A DNA stretch of 38,222 nt from CAZMFZ01 sp964565665 (lineage in GTDB: Bacteria > Bacteroidota > Bacteroidia > Cytophagales > UBA9547), in the NCBI GenBank assembly GCA_964565665.1, contig CAZMFZ010000022.1, positions 1 through 38,222 of the forward strand. Reading direction: 5' to 3'. Shown piece by piece: positions 17,298 through 25,653 of this stretch (position 1 is the stretch's first letter; each line of letters opens with the position of its first letter). A program made the translations under genes and the position numbers. The notes beneath the pieces were generated by a model. That model was not told where the DNA came from and searched no databases. It saw only the letters and a program-made list of their open reading frames with translations.

Positions 17298-17957
17298 ATG
17301 CAAACACCTTTTAGTGATACTTACAAACACAAAGGCATGAGGAAATCTCTGTCCGATTACTTGGCTCAGAAAGGAATCAAAGATAAAAAAGTATTAGCTG
17401 CCATAAACAAAGTACCACGACATTTCTTTTTTGAAACCGCCCTTATTGAACATGCTTACGAAGACAAAGCTTTTCCCATTGGCGAAGGTCAAACCATCTC
17501 TCAGCCCTTTACTGTGGCATCGCAAACCCAATTGCTAGAGGTAAAACAAGGCGATAAAGTACTTGAAATAGGCACGGGATCGGGCTATCAAGCGTGTATT
17601 CTGCTCGAACTAGGGGCAATGCTATATACTATTGAATACAACAAAATACTTTTTGAACGTACTCGGCAATTTTTGCCCAAAATTGGCTATCAACCCAAAT
17701 TTTATTGTGGGGACGGAACCAAGGGCTTGCCCTCTTTTGCTCCATATAATAAAATAATAGTAACAGCAGGTGGGCCGTTTGTACCCGAAAGTTTGATAGG
17801 CCAGTTAAGTGTTGGAGGTATATTGGTAATTCCAGTTGGTGATGAATCGAAGCAAAAAATGCTAAAAATAACCCGCCTTACCGAAACAGAATTCGAGAAA
17901 GAAGAGCATGGCTTTTTTAGCTTTGTAAAGCTAAGGGGAAGTGAAGGCTGGAGCTGA
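17298..17957 (+). CDS. pcm: Protein-L-isoaspartate O-methyltransferase
   Basis: SAM-dependent repair of isoaspartyl residues in aged proteins. Family blocks are seen in order: KVPRHFFFE, the substrate-binding GEGQTISQPFTVA, SAM motif I VLEIGTGSGYQACIL (about 88-102), YTIEYNKILFE, a GDGTKGLPSFAPYNKIIVTA stretch, and GGILVIPVG. At 219 residues it has the usual length. It is divergent from ribE across 64 bases and is followed by a clear hairpin. Confidence 0.95.
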   Translation: MQTPFSDTYKHKGMRKSLSDYLAQKGIKDKKVLAAINKVPRHFFFETALIEHAYEDKAFPIGEGQTISQPFTVASQTQLLEVKQGDKVLEIGTGSGYQACILLELGAMLYTIEYNKILFERTRQFLPKIGYQPKFYCGDGTKGLPSFAPYNKIIVTAGGPFVPESLIGQLSVGGILVIPVGDESKQKMLKITRLTETEFEKEEHGFFSFVKLRGSEGWS

Positions 17958-18000
17958 TTGTATTTATTTTGCCATTGCAGTTCGCTTAAATTAATATAAA

Positions 18001-18034
18001 ACACCTTCCAAGTTTTGAAAAGCTTGGAAGGTGT
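18001..18034 (+). terminator. Hairpin terminator after pcm
   Basis: ACACCTTCCAAG (18001-18012) pairs with CTTGGAAGGTGT (18023-18034) around a 10-base loop, 43 bases after the pcm stop. Confidence 0.75.
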
Positions 18035-18053
18035 AATCAACCAAAAATCTTAA

Positions 18054-18391
18054 TCACCTGCTGATTTTAGAAAAAGTCCCAAAGCAAATTCACTTGTTAT
18101 AGACCCAATTAATGATACTCCATATTTAAAATATCACAATAACAATGGGGGAATAGTAGTAAAAAAATCGAACGTAACTACCCTCAGCGTGTCGGAACAA
18201 TTATTTCATTTCCCAATTACAGGTCAGATTCACATTAATATTTAATCCTGCAATCCAGCCTCAGGTGAACCTAATTTATGTATGTGGAAAGTGCAGGAAG
18301 TATAGTAATCAAAAAGTTTATTGGCACGTCTTGGGTAAATGTCGGAACTTCAATTACTATTACTCCTCGGACTCTAGTACTAAATCCTTAG
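18054..18391 (+). pseudogene. Relic of a repeat surface protein
   Basis: No intact frame exists, but two fragments in different frames carry the same recognisable repeat. One reads NSLVIDPINDTPYLKYHNNN (from about 18084). The other reads GSIVIKKFIGTSWVNVGTSI (from about 18298), ending at a TAG at 18389-18391. I know this pattern (S-L-x-I-D-x-x-x-x-P-Y-x-x-Y ... K-F-x-G-x-S-W-V-x-V-G) from long repeat-containing secreted proteins of Bacteroidota. Start, signal peptide and sorting domain are absent. It is convergent with the large surface protein that ends at 18424. Confidence 0.5.
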
Positions 18392-18423
18392 CCATGAATC
18401 TTGTTTCGAGTCAATCTGGCATG

Positions 18424-21400
18424 TCATAATCCAACTTGTAATTTTCCACTCAGCATTTTCCCAGATTTGGAAAATACCCTTATAAAATATAATCCCGGGG
18501 CTAAAGATTTTACATCTAAAGATGAATCTGTGACCGTCACTTTTTCGGTTACAGACCATCCTGTTACATCGTTAATTTGCAAATAAGACCAAGAAGAAAC
18601 CGAAAGCTTTACTAGTTGGCTGGCTGGGTTTGGATAAAAGCGTAATGATTCACTTTGATTATCTTCCATTATTCCCAAGGTAATTCCCAATACCGTAATT
18701 AAGGAAGAAGCGGTAAAACCTCCATCTTGTGTGGAAACTGTAACCGTAGCCGTTCCTTTATTCAAGCCACTTACCAGCCCCGTGCTATTCACGCCAGCCA
18801 CAGAAGCATTGTCCGAGCTCCAGGTTAGGTTTATATTAGTAGCTGCAGCAGGGCTAATTGTTGCTGTTAATTGAACTTCGTTTTCTTGTACCATCGTTAC
18901 ACTTGTGGGCGAAACAGAAACACCAGTTACGGCTACGGCAGGAATAACGGTTATCACAGTAGAAGCAGTTATACCTCCAAAAGTACCCGTCACCGTTACC
19001 ATTCCCTCAATGATGCCCGATAGAACACCCGTTATAGAATTGATAGAGGCGATAGAGGGATGGGACAAACTCCAGGTTGGAGTAATATTTACATTTGCAT
19101 TAGAAGGACTGTATGCATACACCAATTGCAAGGCATTGCCCACGCCAACTGTGCCCATTTTTCCAAGGCCTGATACGGTGGCAGAAATAATAGGAATGAT
19201 TGATACTTGACCTGAAATGGTAATAATTTTGAAAGCAGACACGCTTCCGTAGACACCTGTAACAGTTACTGATCCATTGCCAATAGCCGTTAACAAGCCC
19301 GAGGAACTAATGGTAGCCACAGATGCGGGTATGGTGGTGGCTGACCACAACACATTTGTATTTGTGGCATTTGCAGGAGCAAAAGTACTTATCATTTGCA
19401 ATGTACCGCCATTGGTAGAGATGGCTGAAACGCCTCCTAAACCTGATAAAGTTGCTGCTGATACAAGAATGGCATTGGCTGGGCCGCTTTCCAAGGTTCT
19501 AATTATATGTTGGCTATTCTTTCCAAGCCAAGTACCTGGAAAAGTATTGTCGGAATATAGGTAAACCGAACTACCAGCTAAGTACAGATAAGAGTCATCC
19601 GCAACAATATTGGTGGCTCCAAAAGAATTGTTGAGACTAACATTAGGATTCCAATCTGTCAATGCACCTGAAGAGGCATCGACAGTTGCAATATAATGCC
19701 GTATCACTGCACCTATTTTATTAAAACCGCCTACTACATACACCAATCCATCTTTTGCAAGTATGTCATTGACTTCATTATCAGCATTTGGATTCCAAGG
19801 AGTTGCAGTGCCAGAGGTGGCATCTAGTGCTGCTAGGCGGTTGCGTGCCACTCCGCTCACCGTGGTAAATCGGCCAGCTACATAAACCGTATTTCCGCTC
19901 ACATCTATGGCATTTACTCTGTTACTATTAGAGCTGGTGTTTGCTTGCCAACTGTTCACGTTACCAGAGGGGATATCGATTGCAGCCAAATTTCTTCTTA
20001 AGATACCGCCTACAGTAGCAAATTCGCCTCCAATATACATTGTATTTCCTATAATTTTTGAAGTGCGAATTTCACCGCTCACATTGGGATTAAAAGCAGT
20101 AATCGATCCAGTGGTGGCATCTACTGCCGCTAATCTATTACGATTTGCTCCCGCTATGGTATTAAATTGACCTCCGATATATACTTCATTGTCCTTTACA
20201 TTTATGGATTTTACAGCAAAGTTCGCATTGGGGTTCCAGCCCGTTACGCTGCCTGTTGTTGCATCTATAGCGGCTATATAATTGCGGTTTATGCCTCCTA
20301 TGGTAGTAAAAAATCCGCCAGCGTACACGGTGTTTCCACTTAAGGCAAAGCTCTCTATATAGTTGTTAGCATTGGGATTCCAGTTGGTTTCGTTTCCCGT
20401 ACTAGCATCAAGTGCAGCAATAAAGTTTCTTGGTGCACCCCCTACTGTTTGAAAATCGCCACCAGTGTATACGCGCCCACCTGCCAAAGCTATTGCGCGT
20501 ATCCAAATAAATCGATCATTATCGACCCGTGCTTTATTGGTGTTGGGATTCCAACCCAATAAAGTCCCGTTATTTAAATCAAAAGCAGCAAGCCCATTTC
20601 TTGCAACTCCTTGAAATGATTTAAATCTGCCACCAACATATACTGCATTATTATTTACCGCTATTGTTTCAACACCTCCGCTGGCAAACTGGAGTAAAGA
20701 AGATGGTGCCCAACTTGTAAGGCCAAATCCTAAACCGGTAGTATTTACGGCTGCCAACCCACTCCACCGAATTTGATTTCTGACACCAGTAAATGCCCCT
20801 CCAAGATATGCCGTGTTTCCAGCTATTGCTATGGCAGTTACTGCACCACTTGGATCAGGATTCCAGCCTGTAATTGAGCCAGTGGAAATCTCGAAGCTGG
20901 CAATATAGTTCTGAGTTTTCCCTGCGATAAAACCAAAAAGGCCTCCTACATACAATGTATTGTTGTTTACTACTAGGGTGTATACATGAGTATTTGGATC
21001 TGGATTCCAGCCTGTAACAGAGCCTGTGGTAAGGTTGATAGAAGCCAAATTTTTTCTCGCAACGCCCATAATGGTTGTGATGTTTCTCCCACCAACGAAA
21101 AGAGTATTGCCACTTAAAGCCATGGTAGTGATTTCACCACCATAGTAAGTTGTACTGGAATTAAAGTTAGTGGCAATGCCAGTAGTTGCATTTAGTGCGG
21201 CAAAACCGCTGCGATCAACCCCGCTTATATTGGTAAAGCCTCCCGAAACATATAAGGTATTGCCAGCAAGTAATAAAGCCTTTATATCAAAATTGGCACC
21301 CGGATTCCAACCCGTAACTTGCTTTGCCGCATTAATTTGCGCAATTCGCAAGCGTGGCACACCTCCTACCTGGCTAAAGGTACCAGCTATAAACCAGCCA

Positions 21401-21684
21401 CCATTTCCATCGGGAACAATCGCATTCACATCTCCGAAAACCAAAGGCCAGCCCTGCTCAGGAAATCCATCATTTTCGTTTATGGGAACAAAGCTTCCCG
21501 TTACCGATACATTTACATGCGTAAATAATCCTCCAATATATAGAGTGCTTGTGGTGGTGTTTAAAGTCATCGCAGTAACTTGCCCATTAGTGGCCTGTAT
21601 GGTGTAACCTTGAGCCTGTACAACATTCGAAAATTGAACAGCGAAAAGGAAAATACTGCCGAGGAGAGCTATTTTTATGTTCAT
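18424..21684 (-). CDS. Large T9SS-exported protein: propeller-like repeats, Big domains, sorting domain
   Basis: 1086 residues. The signal peptide is MNIKIALLGSIFLFAVQFSN, cut near VVQAQG. Residues ~30-690 hold about 14 tandem repeats of 45-55 residues built on VxxxxxxGNTLYVGG-F-T-x-I-x-G-V-x-R-N-x-L-A-A-I-D-x-x-T-G-x-x-x-x-W-N-P-N, the pattern of delta-60/beta-propeller repeat proteins. Residues ~750-1005 hold three bacterial Ig-like (Big_2) domains with the TWSLSHPSIASINS and TWSSDNASVAGVNS motifs followed by G-L-V-S-G. The last ~75 residues are a type A T9SS sorting domain (LRFYPNPASQLVKLSV). The likely role is a surface-attached or secreted adhesin or binding protein; the ligand is unknown. 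It is a single gene. Confidence 0.9.
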   Translation of the reverse strand: MNIKIALLGSIFLFAVQFSNVVQAQGYTIQATNGQVTAMTLNTTTSTLYIGGLFTHVNVSVTGSFVPINENDGFPEQGWPLVFGDVNAIVPDGNGGWFIAGTFSQVGGVPRLRIAQINAAKQVTGWNPGANFDIKALLLAGNTLYVSGGFTNISGVDRSGFAALNATTGIATNFNSSTTYYGGEITTMALSGNTLFVGGRNITTIMGVARKNLASINLTTGSVTGWNPDPNTHVYTLVVNNNTLYVGGLFGFIAGKTQNYIASFEISTGSITGWNPDPSGAVTAIAIAGNTAYLGGAFTGVRNQIRWSGLAAVNTTGLGFGLTSWAPSSLLQFASGGVETIAVNNNAVYVGGRFKSFQGVARNGLAAFDLNNGTLLGWNPNTNKARVDNDRFIWIRAIALAGGRVYTGGDFQTVGGAPRNFIAALDASTGNETNWNPNANNYIESFALSGNTVYAGGFFTTIGGINRNYIAAIDATTGSVTGWNPNANFAVKSINVKDNEVYIGGQFNTIAGANRNRLAAVDATTGSITAFNPNVSGEIRTSKIIGNTMYIGGEFATVGGILRRNLAAIDIPSGNVNSWQANTSSNSNRVNAIDVSGNTVYVAGRFTTVSGVARNRLAALDATSGTATPWNPNADNEVNDILAKDGLVYVVGGFNKIGAVIRHYIATVDASSGALTDWNPNVSLNNSFGATNIVADDSYLYLAGSSVYLYSDNTFPGTWLGKNSQHIIRTLESGPANAILVSAATLSGLGGVSAISTNGGTLQMISTFAPANATNTNVLWSATTIPASVATISSSGLLTAIGNGSVTVTGVYGSVSAFKIITISGQVSIIPIISATVSGLGKMGTVGVGNALQLVYAYSPSNANVNITPTWSLSHPSIASINSITGVLSGIIEGMVTVTGTFGGITASTVITVIPAVAVTGVSVSPTSVTMVQENEVQLTATISPAAATNINLTWSSDNASVAGVNSTGLVSGLNKGTATVTVSTQDGGFTASSLITVLGITLGIMEDNQSESLRFYPNPASQLVKLSVSSWSYLQINDVTGWSVTEKVTVTDSSLDVKSLAPGLYFIRVFSKSGKMLSGKLQVGL

Positions 21685-22120
21685 GGTAATTAGGCTAAGT
21701 AAATATCATGCAATCTATATAAAAATAACTGTATATTTGTGTGATTTTTTTTGTAAATTTCGACAGAAAGCCCCACTAGTATATCTACATAAGAAATGAG
21801 CTACTCAGTCACAATCTTTACCTCGCTCTGTGTACCCAAAGAGCGAAATTCTTGATTTAAATACGTATAAAAGTCTTCTAAGTAATGGGTTAAAAAACCA
21901 AATGCATCATTATTAGTTTGACAAAATCTTTGCTGAAGACCAACAATATTTTTGGGGACTATCGACAAAATCCCACCTTACATGCGATAGAATTTTGTGA
22001 ATATTTTCAATTTTTTGTTCGTTTCGCTATGGGGGGGCCACAAAGCGAGGTGGGGGATTCAGGGCTGGCAATTAGGTGTAGAAATAGAAAATGAAAGCAC
22101 TTTTGTTTTTGAATTTCAAG
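21685..22120. other. Intergenic region with a decayed fragment
   Basis: This separates two minus-strand genes. It holds the leader of the 1086-residue gene, a possible transposase scrap (next entry) and a seven-G run at 22031-22037. A second minus-strand frame (about 21980 to the TAG at 21801-21803, containing VGLQQRFCQ and HYLEDFYTYLNQEF) also looks coding-like but overlaps the scrap and lacks a good start. Confidence 0.4.
21913..22027 (-). pseudogene. Possible C-terminal scrap of a Y1 (REP-associated) transposase
   Basis: A 37-codon frame bounded by stops reads IENIHKILSHVRWDFV followed by DSPQKYCWSSAKIL. This resembles the H-x-N-P-V-R-x-G-x-V ... P-x-x-Y-x-W-S-S-A segment near the end of REP-associated transposases. 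There is no start, catalytic motif or flank. The call rests on one motif, and the overlapping alternative frame weakens it. Confidence 0.35.
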
Positions 22121-24253
22121 TTAATCTCTAGTTGACATTCCGTCTATATTGTTAAAATCCACATCATATCTTTTCTCGTTTTTCAAGGTAATTGTTATTC
22201 CACCCAAGTGATTTGGTATGCCCTTTTGCAGTGGTTCAACTTTAGCTATTGGCTGCAATTCTTGGTCGTTCCACGGTTGGTCATCTACCTTATAAAGCAA
22301 AACGGATATTAAAAGCTCAACTGGTCCATATTGATTTTCAATGTCTTCATATTCGGAATAAAGCAAGGTGCTTTTTTCACTTTCAGGATTAAGACCTATG
22401 TTTTCAACACTATTTATGTGCTTCCATCCCAAGAAGTTAGTAATAGCTATCTGCCTGCCTGGAATTTTGGCAATAGTGCAATTTTTACCTTCTATTATCT
22501 TTTTTGTAATCACAGGAGAAGCATTGATATGTGGAATGCTAAAATGCCCAAGGTAAAATTTGCTTTTTCTAATCTTTCGAATGCGTTCTATTCTAATTTC
22601 TCCCCCAGGAATTAAAATAGAAGCCATATCAATAAAACAAGGCAAGTTTATAGTTTCAAATTTATAACTAGCCTGACGGTACAAAACTCCATTTCTATAT
22701 CCAGCGGCATCTACGTGTGTTGGCAGATTGGCTTTGGTATCTACGCCAACGATTGAAACAGTTATATCCGCACTTGCTATTCCGTCTGCCCGCTGTGCCT
22801 CCCAAGGAAAGCCAGTATTGTAGACCATTCTGCAATAATTGGGGTCTTGATCATGCACCTTTCCAGGCCTTATTTCTGCCATCCCAGTATTTCCATCATT
22901 GCTCAAAAGCATTCCCATACCCGAAGAATATTTTGAATACACCTCACCTTTTTTGATTTTGCCCCAGTGGCCTATTTCTTCTTTATCAGTCCAAAAAGGA
23001 TGCGCTTTTGGAAGGGTAAGGGCAATAAAACTAAGAAACATCCAATATGGGCTTGCCGAACAACTATAACTTTGTATACTATGGTCAAACGGACCATAAA
23101 ACCCCAGCGAAGGAATACCTTGATTAAAAAACGAAGGGTGAGTTACAAACTGTAGTAGTGCGCTTGAGGCTATTCTCCTTGCCTCACCTGGAAGTGACCA
23201 AGATTTTGTGCTGTCTAGAAACGCCCCAGCCAAAGCTGCACTCGCACCTAATCGGTATATTATGCTGCGACCATACATATTTATTTGGCCATTTCTGCTA
23301 AAAATTAGCGGATAAGTTTTGTAGAAGGCCTCTTGTTGCTTTAATATGAAAGCAGCTCGATCTGGAGCATTTTTTTTGCCATATTTCTCTACCCAAACGG
23401 AATTGTAAAGTTGAAACACATGAACGGTATAGTAATCATAGCTATGGTCGCGATACCAGCCATCGCCCACGTGGTGCAATAGTAAATTATCAATGTGCGA
23501 CAGCATTAATGCTTTATCAGACCGATAACCATTGTTTTCTAGAAAAGTAAGCATCATTACATTGAAGTAACGCCAGTTGTGGGTATTTGTCCAAGAAGTG
23601 CCCCATTCCAATACTTTTTGGGCAACTTTGTCCTTTTCTTCTTTGGACAATCTGTTCCAAAACACATCAGGCAACACCATGTTCCACAAGCTCAAGTTGC
23701 CCAATTCGCAAGTCGGTTGAAAGGGATATGTTTTGGGTGCACCAATGTAATAGCTGCAACTAGGATCAGTTAATAATTTTAATAAATGGAATTTGTAATA
23801 ATCAATCAATCGGATGCCACGAATGGTTAGGTCAGGATTTATTGCTAGCATTGGGGCAGCTACATTAAATGTACGTGCAATAGCTTCAAATATAGCTGCA
23901 CTTCGCTGGTCTTTGTTTGCATTTTCATTGCCATTAGCTGGGTAGCTATTACCTGCAAACTTTGGCAAAAACATAGGCGTTTTTATATCATCTACATATT
24001 GAAAAGCTCCCCCCAAAATGTGCTCACCACACCTTATCCACTCTTCTCTAGTCATGCCTGAATAGGGAGACTTCACAAAATCCGGATTATTTAACGCAAA
24101 AGGAGCTAGGAAATACAAGGAATCATTTGCCTTTTTTTGTATAATCGAATCATTTTGAGGTACTACTTTCCCTTTGCAAAATGCCAATTGAGCAGCATTT
24201 ACTAAAAATGCTGTGATTAAAATGATGGTTGTGTTTCTAATCAATTGGGCCAT
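22121..24253 (-). CDS. Secreted DUF2264 family protein
   Basis: 710 residues with a signal peptide (MAQLIRNTTIILITAFLVNA). Residues ~55-420 match what I know of DUF2264: SPYSGMTREEWIRCGEHILG, then the helical toroid segments RLIDYYKFHLLKLL, the stretch HNWRYFNVMMLTFLENNGYR, and GDGWYRDHSYDYYTVHVFQL. GFYGPFDHSIQSYSCSASPY follows near 390. Residues ~430-700 form a beta-rich C-terminal part. The family is linked to polysaccharide degradation loci but has no firmly known reaction that I can state. There is no SusCD pair or sulfatase nearby. The leader of about 140 bases (24254-24396) contains no clear promoter. Confidence 0.8.
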   Translation of the reverse strand: MAQLIRNTTIILITAFLVNAAQLAFCKGKVVPQNDSIIQKKANDSLYFLAPFALNNPDFVKSPYSGMTREEWIRCGEHILGGAFQYVDDIKTPMFLPKFAGNSYPANGNENANKDQRSAAIFEAIARTFNVAAPMLAINPDLTIRGIRLIDYYKFHLLKLLTDPSCSYYIGAPKTYPFQPTCELGNLSLWNMVLPDVFWNRLSKEEKDKVAQKVLEWGTSWTNTHNWRYFNVMMLTFLENNGYRSDKALMLSHIDNLLLHHVGDGWYRDHSYDYYTVHVFQLYNSVWVEKYGKKNAPDRAAFILKQQEAFYKTYPLIFSRNGQINMYGRSIIYRLGASAALAGAFLDSTKSWSLPGEARRIASSALLQFVTHPSFFNQGIPSLGFYGPFDHSIQSYSCSASPYWMFLSFIALTLPKAHPFWTDKEEIGHWGKIKKGEVYSKYSSGMGMLLSNDGNTGMAEIRPGKVHDQDPNYCRMVYNTGFPWEAQRADGIASADITVSIVGVDTKANLPTHVDAAGYRNGVLYRQASYKFETINLPCFIDMASILIPGGEIRIERIRKIRKSKFYLGHFSIPHINASPVITKKIIEGKNCTIAKIPGRQIAITNFLGWKHINSVENIGLNPESEKSTLLYSEYEDIENQYGPVELLISVLLYKVDDQPWNDQELQPIAKVEPLQKGIPNHLGGITITLKNEKRYDVDFNNIDGMSTRD

Positions 24254-24396
24254 AAAATCTGAAAAAAATTAGTTTATACTTCATATACCAATATCCACGG
24301 CATTGGCATTGTATTTTGCATCATTTCGCCTTTTATTAAACTTTTTTTGTAAAAAACTTTTGAAAGGCTATAAGTGGCCATCATTTCGATCAATTA

Positions 24397-24675
24397 TTAT
24401 TCCCAAAAATACAATTTATTTGCTGAATAGGAGGCAGGATTATGTTTGTTTTCAATTAATAAGTATTTAATTTTATCTCTATATCTATTAGACGAAGAAT
24501 TGATATGTGATATTATCGCAGCACCTCTATCTCTCTTTGGGTTGCTGTCTTCATCATAAAAATTATGCATGTACCAAGCGTTGTAAGGAATCCATGACTT
24601 TATAAACAAAGTATAGTAATCCATAATTAATTCTGCTCGGTCAATCCAATTGGTTATGTGAGTATTTATAGCCAT
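24397..24675 (-). CDS. Small protein of a restriction-modification locus, possibly truncated
   Basis: 92 residues, with the ATG one base after the hsdS remnant stop, so translationally coupled. The sequence (NTHITNWIDRAELIMDYYTL, SWIPYNAWYMHNFYDEDSN, SNRYRDKIKYLLIE) recalls hypothetical proteins that accompany type I R-M genes in Bacteroidota. I believe those are much longer, so this copy may be an N-terminal stub, with the last few residues (YSANKLYFWE) read out of the original context. The function is unknown. Confidence 0.5.
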   Translation of the reverse strand: MAINTHITNWIDRAELIMDYYTLFIKSWIPYNAWYMHNFYDEDSNPKRDRGAAIISHINSSSNRYRDKIKYLLIENKHNPASYSANKLYFWE

Positions 24676-24676
24676 A

Positions 24677-25012
24677 TTAATTATTTTCTTTTATGAATTT
24701 CATTGCTTCTTCTTCATCAACTTCAATTGCCAGCTCTACGGCTTTTTTGGCAACTTCCAAAAGTCTTTCACTTTCAACTTTTAGTTTGAAACTTTCTTCT
24801 ACCAATTCAGCAATTTGCTCTTGTTTCTTGAAGTCTATAATTGGAACCACCACTTGTTCAATTTCTTCTTTACGCCAATGTAGAATGATAGAACCACCTG
24901 CATCTCTCTCGCCTTGCATTTGAACAAGTTTAGAGCTTAATGCTAATGTCAAATATTCGGGAATTATTTCTTTGCTGTTTTTTATCTGTAAGTGTAAAAT
25001 TGCTCCTGAAGT
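24677..25012 (-). pseudogene. Type I restriction specificity subunit (hsdS), 3' fragment
   Basis: The frame is recognisable from TSGAILHLQI through PEYLTLALSSKLVQMQGER, GGSIILHWRKEEIEQVVVPI and a coiled-coil end (KKQEQIAELVEESFKLKVES). This is the second half of a target recognition domain plus the terminal conserved helix of HsdS. Everything before it, most of the first recognition domain and the central helix, is missing. Upstream the frame runs into the hsdM fragment in another phase, so the 5' end was lost by deletion. It would not work alone. Confidence 0.75.
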
Positions 25013-25013
25013 A

Positions 25014-25589
25014 AAATGGAGGATTTGCCATGACAATATCAAACTGAAAATCTCTGTTGCTATTTTTATCAGTTCTTAATTTTCTGAACTTTTTCCAACC
25101 ATCTTTATAAGTTTCTCGCCAATCTCTGTCGCCAGCAATTTTATCATCGTCTGAACCTGTTTTCTCGTACCATCTTTCATAATCCAATGTATTTAGGTGT
25201 AATACATTTGTTTGTCTATCACCTGCAATTAAATTCAACGTCCTTGCAACACGTACCTCCTTTTCGTCAAAGTCAATTGCAAATACCTTGTCGTTTACGT
25301 AGTCGGTACATTCTTGTGGTTTATCTTCAAGGGTGAACAAATGGCTTTTAACCAATCCTTGCTTTTTAAGTATTTGTTCCCAAACATGAAAAATGGTGTG
25401 AACAGGAAAACCACAACTGCCAGCGGCAGTATCTATTATTGTTTCCTCCTGTGTTGGATTCAACATTTTTACACACATATCAATAACATAACGTGGTGTA
25501 AAATATTGTCCTTTTTCGCCTTTACTGCTTTTGTTAATCAAATATTCAAAGGCTATAAGCGTTATTGGGTAATACGAAAACTCTTGTAA
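25014..25589 (-). pseudogene. Type I DNA methyltransferase subunit (hsdM), internal fragment
   Basis: The frame is open from just after a TGA (25590-25592) with AFEYLINKSSKGEKGQYFTP. It continues through SAM motif I (DTAAGSCGFPVHTIF), VFAIDFDEKEVRVARTLNLI, and catalytic motif IV (FDIVMANPPF), the N6-adenine methylase tetrad. It stops being homologous immediately after NPPF, at about 25014, where the hsdS fragment begins in a different frame. The N-terminal helical domain and all of the chain after motif IV are missing. The left break abuts the terminator of the lipoprotein gene. No hsdR is in the window. Confidence 0.8.
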
Positions 25590-25600
25590 TCAAAAACAAA

Positions 25601-25631
25601 AAAAAGGCTGCCCTTTCGAGCAGCCTTTTTT
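25601..25631 (-). terminator. Rho-independent terminator of the lipoprotein genes
   Basis: AAAAAGGCTGC (25601-25611) pairs with GCAGCCTTTTT (from 25620) around an 8-base loop, 23 bases after the stop at 25654. The hsdM fragment begins right beyond it. Confidence 0.9.
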
Positions 25632-25653
25632 GTCATTAATTAATGTGCTATTG

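Noticed and set aside
22031..22037. Seven-G run as a phase-variation switch
   Set aside because: It is intergenic and I found no intact frame crossing it. Noted only as a possible sequencing-error spot.
24693..24923. Ser-rich plus-strand protein
   Set aside because: Antisense of the Glu/Lys-rich HsdS coiled coil, which produces Ser/Leu/Phe-rich shadow frames.
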